Assembly (NCBI GenBank): GCA_025050575.1
Contig: JALBVE010000001.1
Span: 1 to 32,000 of the forward strand
DNA length: 32,000 bases
From: Candidatus Devosia symbiotica
GTDB taxonomy: Bacteria > Pseudomonadota > Alphaproteobacteria > Rhizobiales > Devosiaceae
Reading direction: 5' to 3'
Part shown: positions 26,149 to 32,000 of the stretch, in pieces
Layout of the letters: every line of letters starts with the position of its first letter
How positions within the stretch are numbered: the stretch's first letter is position 1
The notes under the pieces: generated by a model
The model's input: only the letters and a program-made list of their open reading frames with translations
The model's database searches: none
Told to the model about the DNA's origin: nothing
Program-made: the position numbers and the translations under genes

Positions 26149-26295
26149 GGTTAGGGCGGGTGGCAACGGCGATCCTGATCGTTGCCCCGCGGGCGACCCT
26201 GGCGTGGCGCGCAGCGGGCTGGATTGGATCAAGTCTTGCAGTTGACCCGTCTTGTCCCTAAAGCGTGTCTGCTCAAGTCTTGAAAGACATCACCC

Positions 26296-27372
26296 ATGTC
26301 GTCTCTTCCCCAGGACAAGCTCGACGCCCTCGAGACCCGGTTTCAATATGTTGAAGCGGCGCTTTCGGGTGGGGCCGGTCTGGACGAATTCGTCAAGTTC
26401 AGCAAAGAGCATGCCGAACTGGCGCCAATCGTTGAAAAGATCCGGGCCTATTCCAAGGCGTTGAAAGATCGTAAGGATGCCGAGGCGCTGCTCAAGGGTG
26501 GCGACAAGGAAATGGCCGAAATGGCCCAGGCCGAGATCGAGGAACTCGACGAGACGATCGAGGAACTGTTCCAGGCGGTGCGCGTCCTGTTGCTGCCCAA
26601 GGATGAGGCCGACGAGAAGTCGATCATTCTGGAAATACGTGGTGGTACCGGTGGCGACGAGGCAGCTCTGTTCGCTGGTGATCTGTTCCGCATGTATGAG
26701 CGCTATGCGACCAATCACGGCTGGAAAGTCACAGTGATGGACGAGAGTCCTGGTGAGAAGGGGGGCTTCAAGGAGATCATCGCCAATGTTGCGGGAAAGG
26801 GTGTCTATGCCCGCCTGAAATATGAGAGTGGCGTACATCGGGTGCAACGCGTGCCGGCAACCGAAGGTTCGGGGCGCATCCACACTTCTGCTGCCACAGT
26901 GGCCGTGTTGCCCGAAGTCGAAGACATCGATATCGATATCCGGCTTGAAGACATCCGGATCGACACTATGCGCGCTTCAGGCGCGGGTGGACAACACGTC
27001 AACACCACCGATTCCGCCGTGCGTCTGACACACATTCCGACCGGCCTAGTTGTCATCTCGGCGATGAAGAGCCAGCATCAGAACCGGGCGCAGGCCATGG
27101 TGGTGCTGCGATCGAGGCTCTATCAAATGCAACGCGAAGAGCGCGACAGCGCGCGTTCGGCCGAGCGCAAGGGGCAGATTGGCTCGGGAGATCGTTCCGA
27201 ACGCATTCGCACCTATAACTTCCCGCAGGGTCGGGTCACCGACCATCGGATCAATCTGACGCTGTACAAGCTCGACAAGGTGATTACTGGCGAGGCACTC
27301 GACGAGTTGATCGAGGCGTTAATCACTGAAAGCCAGACGGCGCAGTTGTCGGCCATGGAGCAGTCGAACTGA
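26296..27372 (+). CDS. prfA: Peptide chain release factor 1
   Basis: RF1 recognises UAA and UAG and triggers peptide release. The 358-residue frame is complete. The stop-codon-recognition tripeptide is Pro187-Ala188-Thr189 ([14 protein letters not shown]). The catalytic GGQ is Gly231-Gly232-Gln233 ([16 protein letters not shown]). Family blocks [22 protein letters not shown] and [15 protein letters not shown] [16 protein letters not shown] are unchanged. An intact RF1 matters for this window: the many in-frame TAG codons in broken genes should terminate translation and are not evidence for recoding. The ribosome-binding site is weak. A 147-base spacer separates it from ptsP and includes an inverted repeat at 26162-26186 without a T-run. 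The stop overlaps the probable prmC start. Confidence 0.97.
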   Translation: MSSLPQDKLDALETRFQYVEAALSGGAGLDEFVKFSKEHAELAPIVEKIRAYSKALKDRKDAEALLKGGDKEMAEMAQAEIEELDETIEELFQAVRVLLLPKDEADEKSIILEIRGGTGGDEAALFAGDLFRMYERYATNHGWKVTVMDESPGEKGGFKEIIANVAGKGVYARLKYESGVHRVQRVPATEGSGRIHTSAATVAVLPEVEDIDIDIRLEDIRIDTMRASGAGGQHVNTTDSAVRLTHIPTGLVVISAMKSQHQNRAQAMVVLRSRLYQMQREERDSARSAERKGQIGSGDRSERIRTYNFPQGRVTDHRINLTLYKLDKVITGEALDELIEALITESQTAQLSAMEQSN

Positions 27373-28220
27373 ACCAGACGCCCACCATTGGCGCGCTTTG
27401 GCGCGATTGGCGCGATGTGCTGGCTCGGCTGGATTTCGCTACAGCGGCGCTGGATGCCAAGCTGTTGACCCAGCACGGACTGGGCCTGACTGCGCTTGAT
27501 CTGGCAACGCGCGAAAACCAGCCCGTCGATCTGGCAGGGGCCGAGCGAGTTGCTAACCTTCTGCAGCGACGCCTGAAAGGGGAATCGGTGGCGCGGATTA
27601 TTGGCGAGCGCGAATTTTACGGGCTGGTATTTGGCCTGAATGCGGCAACGTTGGAGCCGCGTCCGGATACAGAACTACTGGTTGATCTGGCTTTGGGCGC
27701 CATGCCAGCGGGTGGCTGCCTGCTGGAACTGGGCACCGGCACTGGCTGCATTCCAATCTCAATCTTGGTCAATATGGACGAGATCAGCGCCGTGGCGGTT
27801 GATCTGAGCCCGCTGGCGCTCGAAGCGGCGCGGACCAATGCGGTGCTGCACGGCGTGGCGCAGCGGTTGACCTTGCTGGAAGGCAGTTGGTTCGAACCGG
27901 TGCCGCCCCAGCGTTTCGATCTGATCGTCTCCAATCCGCCCTATATCGCCTCGGCAGTGCTGCAGACGCTAGCGGAGGAGGTGCGCGATTTTGATCCGCT
28001 TCTAGCGCTGGATAGCGGGCCCGACGGGTTGGCGCCGTATCGCATCATTGCCCGGCAGGCCGTGGGCCAGCTGACAGAAAATGGTCAGGTGCTGGTCGAA
28101 ATCGGGCACGACCAGGCTGCCGCGGTGAGTACCATGTTTCTCGAATCCGGGTTTGACGATATCAGCGTGCATCAGGATCTGGCAGGGCTTGATCGTGTGG
28201 TCTGGGCACGCCACCTCTAG
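27369..28220 (+). CDS. prmC: Release factor glutamine methyltransferase
   Basis: PrmC methylates the Gln of the GGQ motif in release factors, and so acts directly on the RF1 encoded beside it. The best family-matching start gives about 283 residues ([21 protein letters not shown]), but its codon at 27369 is CTG, overlapping the prfA stop; the first standard start is GTG 27417, which would shorten the N-terminal domain by 16 residues. The N-terminal helical domain has [19 protein letters not shown]. The catalytic domain has [28 protein letters not shown] and SAM motif [17 protein letters not shown]. The active-site motif is NPPY ([12 protein letters not shown], Asn near residue 189), then [15 protein letters not shown]. 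It is intact to TAG 28218-28220. Confidence 0.95.
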   Translation: MNQTPTIGALWRDWRDVLARLDFATAALDAKLLTQHGLGLTALDLATRENQPVDLAGAERVANLLQRRLKGESVARIIGEREFYGLVFGLNAATLEPRPDTELLVDLALGAMPAGGCLLELGTGTGCIPISILVNMDEISAVAVDLSPLALEAARTNAVLHGVAQRLTLLEGSWFEPVPPQRFDLIVSNPPYIASAVLQTLAEEVRDFDPLLALDSGPDGLAPYRIIARQAVGQLTENGQVLVEIGHDQAAAVSTMFLESGFDDISVHQDLAGLDRVVWARHL

Positions 28221-28556
28221 AGCCCGTTAAGCGTGGTTGTGACAGGTGCACAATTAATGCTGGCAAAGCCGACGCGAACACTATAAGTTTATTCCTGCTG
28301 TCAACGGCACTTCATGAGCGCCGCGGCGACATGCCACCCGACACTTCCGGATGCTGCAGCGGCAGCGCGGTTCCAGCAGAGCTAGGAACTACGCAGGACA
28401 AGTTAGGAGCGCCGTCAGACGGTTCCGGTCTTCATGAAGACAATTAGAGCCCTATGACTGAAGATCTCGGTCTTCGCGGGGAGCTGTCCGATCAGGCATG
28501 ATGCCGATCCGCCAGCAGTGTGACGCTTATTTTCTAGAGTTAGATAAAGCGACCAG
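28221..28556. other. Gene-free spacer between prmC and the DUF4167 gene
   Basis: No reading frame with recognisable content lies in these 336 bases on either strand. I see a perfect 14-base palindrome at 28428-28441 (GTCTTC AT GAAGAC). There is also a GTTCC/GGAAC inverted repeat at about 28369-28388. An AT-rich stretch lies just before the next gene (about 28528-28550). No T-run follows either repeat, and no insertion-sequence end, tRNA or clear promoter is visible. It may hold the promoter of the DUF4167 gene and decayed sequence. Confidence 0.5.
28428..28441. repeat. 14-base perfect palindrome
   Basis: GTCTTCATGAAGAC reads the same on both strands. It lies 115 bases upstream of the DUF4167 gene in otherwise featureless DNA. 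It could be a binding site for a dimeric regulator; the sequence gives no hint which. Confidence 0.35.
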
Positions 28557-29297
28557 ATGAGATCCAATAATCAGAATAACAAGAACCGGCAGCGCGGTCG
28601 GAATGGCGGGCGCAAGCACGTCAACCCATTGTCACGCAATTTCGAGAGCAATGGTCCGGATGTGAAGGTGCGCGGCAATGCTGCCCATGTCGCCGAGAAA
28701 TATCTGCAACTCGCGCGCGACGCGCAGTCGAGCGGCGATTCGGTGATGGCGGAGAACTATCTCCAACATGCCGAGCATTATTTCCGCATTGTCTCGAGCG
28801 CCCAGCCGGCCCAGAATGGCGTGCGGCTCGATGGCCAGGACGACGGCGATTTCGACGACGACATGCCCGAGATGAACTCGCGTTTTGCCTCGACACAGCC
28901 GCAACCGCAGCCACAGTCGCACCAGGATGGTGATGAACAGGGCGAGGGTGAGAAACGCGCTCAGCATCAGCAGGACGAACAACGCCCGCCGCGCAATGAG
29001 CGCAGCCATCAGCGTCTCGATCGCGAGCGGCTCGACCGTGAGCGCCCAGCAGCGGTTGCTGCTGGTGGCGAAGGCGAAATGCCGGTCGAGCAGAATATTG
29101 CTACAAGCAACGTTACGCCGGCTGTTGACACCGGCGCTGCTGAGGCTGGCGAGGCCCGCAAGCCGCGTGAGCGGCGTCCCCGTCGCCTCCGTTCAGCCGG
29201 TGGAGACGCCGGCGCCGATCCGGCCAATGCTGAGCAGCCCGAAATTGGCGAATTGCCAGCGTTTCTGACGGCAGGTTCCAATATCGCCGCCGAATAA
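28557..29297 (+). CDS. DUF4167 domain-containing protein
   Basis: A 246-residue protein of unknown function with the DUF4167 domain at its N-terminus (about residues 5-85). It starts with the basic, Asn/Arg-rich MRSNNQNNKNRQRGRNGG, followed by HVNPLSRNFESNGPDVKVRG and AHVAEKYLQLARDAQSSGD. The block SVMAENYLQHAEHYFRIV completes the domain. The rest is low-complexity and charged, rich in Gln, Glu, Arg and Pro, and probably disordered. The basic start suggests RNA or nucleic-acid binding, which is inference. In alphaproteobacteria this gene regularly follows prmC and precedes clpB, as here. A strong terminator follows at 29314. The reading frame is undamaged. Confidence 0.92.
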   Translation: MRSNNQNNKNRQRGRNGGRKHVNPLSRNFESNGPDVKVRGNAAHVAEKYLQLARDAQSSGDSVMAENYLQHAEHYFRIVSSAQPAQNGVRLDGQDDGDFDDDMPEMNSRFASTQPQPQPQSHQDGDEQGEGEKRAQHQQDEQRPPRNERSHQRLDRERLDRERPAAVAAGGEGEMPVEQNIATSNVTPAVDTGAAEAGEARKPRERRPRRLRSAGGDAGADPANAEQPEIGELPAFLTAGSNIAAE

Positions 29298-29540
29298 GGC
29301 GGTCACAGAATTGAAAAAAGGCCGGGCGTTAATGCCCAGCCTTTTTTGTTTATCCCGTGCCACCCTATGTCGGCAATGCATGCAACTTCGCGCGGCTCTC
29401 TTTTCCTTTGCAAATTTTGACCTACATCATGAGCAGACAGTCTCGTGCTGATATTGATCGGGCGGGAATTGGGAACACTTTCGGCCTGAGTAGCGTGCTT
29501 TAGAAGGCGGCCTCGCGCGCGGCTTATTAAGGATAGTTGC
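29298..29540 (+). other. clpB leader region
   Basis: After the terminator, about 190 bases carry no gene. A ribosome-binding site AAGGA (29529-29533) lies seven bases before the clpB ATG. A heat-shock sigma promoter would be expected for clpB; the only partial match is CTTTTT, 17 bases, CCTATG (29341-29369). It overlaps the terminator T-run and has a poor -35, so I do not call it. Confidence 0.4.
29314..29347 (+). terminator. Intrinsic terminator after the DUF4167 gene
   Basis: AAAAAAGGC, C, GGGC, loop, GCCC, A, GCCTTTTTT: a long near-perfect stem with one internal mismatch, A-tract on the left and T-run on the right. It would work for the upstream gene and may be bidirectional. It begins 17 bases after the stop codon. 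Confidence 0.88.
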
Positions 29541-32000
29541 ATGAATATCGAAAAGTACACAGAACGGGCCCGCGGGTTCATCCAGAGTGCCCAGACTATT
29601 GCCTTGGGCAAAGGGCATCAGCAATTTGCGCCGATCCATCTGCTCAAGGCGCTGCTCGACGATGATCAGGGCATGGCTAATGGCTTGATTGAACGCGCTG
29701 GCGGTGACGCCAAGAGTTTGCGTGCGGCGGTCGAGGCCGGCTTTGCCAAAATCCCTAGTGTTTCTGGTGATGGCTCGCAGCTTTACCTCAGCCGCGAACT
29801 AGCCCGCGTTTTTGACACAGCGGAAAGTGCGGCCCAGAAGGCCGGTGACAGTTATGTCACGATCGAACGGCTGCTGCTCGCGCTGGTGGTCGAAAAAGAT
29901 ACCGATGCCGGCAAGATCCTGGCGTCAGTCGGGGTGACCCCGCAGGGGCTAAATACGGCGATCGAGGGAATTCGCAAAGGTCGCACAGCTGACTCTACCT
30001 CGGCCGAGAATAGTTATGACGCGCTTAAGAAATATGCGCGCGACCTGACCGAAGACGTGCGCGAAGGCAAGCTCGATCCGGTGATTGGCCGCGACGAGGA
30101 AATTCGCCGCACCATTCAGGTGCTGAGCCGCCGGACCAAGAACAACCCAGTGCTGATCGGTGAACCCGGTGTTGGCAAGACGGCCATTGCCGAAGGCCTG
30201 GCGATCCGCATCGTCAACGGCGATGTGCCGGAATCGTTGAAGAATAAGTCACTGCTCTCGCTCGACATGGGCGCGCTGATTGCTGGCGCGAAATATCGCG
30301 GCGAGTTCGAGGAGCGACTCAAGGCTGTGCTCAGTGAAGTGACCTCTTCGGAGGGCAAGATCATTCTGTTCATCGACGAAATGCACACGCTGGTTGGCGC
30401 GGGCAAGAGCGATGGTGCCATGGATGCGTCCAATCTGCTCAAGCCGGCTCTGGCGCGCGGGGAACTGCACTGCGTCGGCGCCACTACGTTGGATGAGTAT
30501 CGCAGACATGTGGAAAAGGACCCGGCGCTGGCCCGGCGCTTCCAGCCGGTGTTCGTCGATGAGTCAGCGGTGGAAGACACGATCTCGATCCTGCGCGGAC
30601 TGAAGGAAAAGTATGAGCTGCATCACGGCATCCGGATTTCCGATTCGGCGCTGGTGAGCGCAGCGACGCTGAGCAACCGCTATATCGCTGACCGCTTCCT
30701 GCCCGACAAGGCAATCGATCTGATGGACGAGGCGGCGGCGCGTCTGCGCATGGCCGTGGACAGCAAGCCCGAGGCGCTGGACGAGCTTGATCGCCGCATC
30801 ATGCAGCTCAAGATCGAGCGTGAGGCTTTGCGCAAGGAAGCCGATGACGGCTCGCGCCTGCGGCTTGAGCGATTGGAAAGTGAACTGGCGGGGCTGGAAG
30901 AGCAGGCACAGGGTTTATCGGCCAAGTGGCTGGCGGAAAAGGAACGCCTGCAGAGCAGCCAAAAGCTCAAGGAAGAGCTCGATAGTGCGCGCAGCCAGTT
31001 GGAGATCGCGCAGCGGCAAGGTGATCTGGCCAAGGCTGGTGAGTTGGCCTATGGGATAATTCCGGATCTGGAAAAACGCATTGCGGTGGCCGAAGACAGT
31101 AATGGCGACGGCAAGCCCGATCCCTTGATGGCGGCCGAAGTGGTGACCCCTAGCGACATTGCCCAGGTGGTTAGTCGCTGGACCGGCATTCCGGTTGACC
31201 GGATGCTAGAAGGCGAGCGCGAAAAGCTGCTGCATATGGAATATTCGCTGGGTGCCCGGGTGATCGGTCAGGCTGAGGCTGTGGCCGCGGTGGCCCGGGC
31301 GGTGCGGCGGTCGCGCGCCGGACTGCAGGATCCTAATCGGCCGATTGGCTCGTTCATGTTCCTCGGGCCCACCGGCGTGGGCAAGACCGAATTGACCAAA
31401 AGCCTAGCCCAGTTTCTGTTCGACGATGAGACTGCCATGGTGCGCCTCGACATGAGCGAGTTCATGGAGAAGCACTCGGTGGCGCGGCTGATTGGTGCTC
31501 CTCCAGGCTATGTCGGCTATGAGGAAGGCGGCATGCTGACCGAAGCCGTGCGGCGCCGCCCCTATCAGGTGGTGCTGTTTGACGAAATCGAGAAAGCCCA
31601 TCCGGACGTGTTCAATATGCTGCTGCAGGTGCTCGACGACGGGCGACTGACAGACGGGCAGGGGCGCACCGTCGATTTTCGCAATACCGTGATCATCCTG
31701 ACCTCTAATCTGGGGGCGGAGTATCTGGTCGATCTCAAGGATGGGGAATCAGTGGAGCTGGTACACGGTAGGGTGCTCGACATGGTCAAGACTGCATTCC
31801 GGCCCGAGTTTCTCAACCGCGTCGACGAGATCCTGCTGTTCCACCGGCTGCGCCGCGAACATATGGGCGCCATTGTCGATATCCAGTTCAGCCGTCTACA
31901 GGAACTGCTGAAAGAGCGCGGCATCAGCCTGGAGCTGATGCCCCCTGCCCGCGCCTGGTTGGTTAATGAAGGCTATGATCCAGCCTATGGCGCTCGCCCG
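29541..32000 (+). CDS. clpB: ATP-dependent chaperone ClpB (runs off the right edge)
   Basis: ClpB is the AAA+ disaggregase that works with DnaK to rescue aggregated proteins. The frame is open for 820 codons to the end of the window; about 45 residues are probably missing. The N-terminal domain starts [19 protein letters not shown]. The first AAA+ module has Walker A GEPGVGKT at 207-214, Walker [16 protein letters not shown] and GATTLDEYR. The middle coiled-coil region, about residues 400-530, includes [18 protein letters not shown] and the conserved [11 protein letters not shown]. The second module starts [18 protein letters not shown], with Walker A GPTGVGKT at 609-616, Walker [17 protein letters not shown], and [19 protein letters not shown] follows near the C-terminal domain. 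ClpA/ClpC is excluded by the long middle domain. No lesion is seen. Confidence 0.97.
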   Translation, partial: MNIEKYTERARGFIQSAQTIALGKGHQQFAPIHLLKALLDDDQGMANGLIERAGGDAKSLRAAVEAGFAKIPSVSGDGSQLYLSRELARVFDTAESAAQKAGDSYVTIERLLLALVVEKDTDAGKILASVGVTPQGLNTAIEGIRKGRTADSTSAENSYDALKKYARDLTEDVREGKLDPVIGRDEEIRRTIQVLSRRTKNNPVLIGEPGVGKTAIAEGLAIRIVNGDVPESLKNKSLLSLDMGALIAGAKYRGEFEERLKAVLSEVTSSEGKIILFIDEMHTLVGAGKSDGAMDASNLLKPALARGELHCVGATTLDEYRRHVEKDPALARRFQPVFVDESAVEDTISILRGLKEKYELHHGIRISDSALVSAATLSNRYIADRFLPDKAIDLMDEAAARLRMAVDSKPEALDELDRRIMQLKIEREALRKEADDGSRLRLERLESELAGLEEQAQGLSAKWLAEKERLQSSQKLKEELDSARSQLEIAQRQGDLAKAGELAYGIIPDLEKRIAVAEDSNGDGKPDPLMAAEVVTPSDIAQVVSRWTGIPVDRMLEGEREKLLHMEYSLGARVIGQAEAVAAVARAVRRSRAGLQDPNRPIGSFMFLGPTGVGKTELTKSLAQFLFDDETAMVRLDMSEFMEKHSVARLIGAPPGYVGYEEGGMLTEAVRRRPYQVVLFDEIEKAHPDVFNMLLQVLDDGRLTDGQGRTVDFRNTVIILTSNLGAEYLVDLKDGESVELVHGRVLDMVKTAFRPEFLNRVDEILLFHRLRREHMGAIVDIQFSRLQELLKERGISLELMPPARAWLVNEGYDPAYGARP

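Noticed and set aside
26162..26186. Terminator between ptsP and prfA
   Set aside because: GGCAACG/CGTTGCC can pair but no T-run follows; called only as an inverted repeat in the prfA entry.
29341..29369. Heat-shock sigma promoter for clpB
   Set aside because: The -10-like CCTATG is acceptable but the -35 is poor and lies in the terminator T-run, 170 bases from the start codon.
1..32000. CRISPR array, insertion sequences, tRNA, rRNA or prophage genes
   Set aside because: Looked for repeat-spacer periodicity, transposase motifs, cloverleaf sequences and phage structural proteins; none seen. XerD is the housekeeping recombinase, not an integrase of an island.

Overview
The window is about 32 kb of moderately GC-rich DNA. 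The protein sequences and gene order point to an alphaproteobacterium of the Hyphomicrobiales (Rhizobiales), most like Devosia and relatives. The order lysC-ptsP-prfA-prmC-DUF4167-clpB, the set bolA / J-domain protein / cobS / cobT / esterase-like gene, a CarD regulator, DUF1178 after a carbon-nitrogen hydrolase, and a methyltransferase divergent from comF are all familiar arrangements in that order. The genus assignment is inference from recalled family sequences; no search was run.

The dominant feature is selective gene decay. I recognise 18 reading frames that look intact: accA, xerD, a 69-aa membrane protein, bolA, a J-domain gene, cobS, cobT, carD, a BioC-like methyltransferase, grxC, a DUF1178 gene, ubiG, lysC, ptsP, prfA, prmC, a DUF4167 gene, and clpB up to the right edge. 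Another 14 are broken: an MFS transporter, an EAL phosphodiesterase, a GH3 beta-glucosidase, an L,D-transpeptidase, aroK, aroB, a phytase-like esterase, an S66 LD-carboxypeptidase, comF, a nitrilase-family hydrolase, an aldo/keto reductase, ilvD, a small secreted protein and a TPR-GGDEF protein. The lesions are transition-type nonsense codons, one-base indels (several in homopolymers), internal deletions, and scars that join the front of one gene to the back of another. The scars and lost catalytic residues argue for real decay rather than only sequencing error. The single indels in aroK and aroB remain ambiguous.

Layout. 1-3.5 kb is a graveyard: MFS/EAL remnants on the plus strand, then GH3 and L,D-transpeptidase remnants on the minus strand. 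3.7-5.9 kb holds accA, xerD and a small membrane protein on the minus strand. 6.0-7.7 kb holds aroK-aroB, each with one frameshift. 7.7-11.7 kb holds bolA (minus) and the J-domain gene, cobS and cobT (plus). 11.7-12.7 kb is a dead esterase gene. 13.0-13.7 kb holds carD with its terminator. 13.7-15.2 kb holds an S66 remnant and a methyltransferase (minus). 15.3-18.4 kb holds broken comF, intact grxC, a broken hydrolase, an intact DUF1178 gene and a broken aldo/keto reductase. 18.5-21.6 kb is a second graveyard on the minus strand: ilvD, a secreted protein and TPR-GGDEF. 21.6-32 kb is almost undamaged: ubiG (minus), then lysC, ptsP, prfA, prmC, DUF4167 and clpB (plus).

What is retained is core function: fatty-acid synthesis, chromosome dimer resolution, cobalt insertion for cobalamin, ubiquinone synthesis, aspartokinase, nitrogen-PTS signalling, translation termination and chaperones. 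What is being lost is sugar hydrolysis, transport, c-di-GMP turnover, competence, part of branched-chain amino-acid synthesis and perhaps the shikimate pathway. That fits a lineage recently restricted to a host or stable niche; Devosia symbionts of ciliates are known, but the sequence alone cannot show which lineage this is. I found no CRISPR array, tRNA, rRNA, insertion sequence or phage gene, and no convincing novel system.
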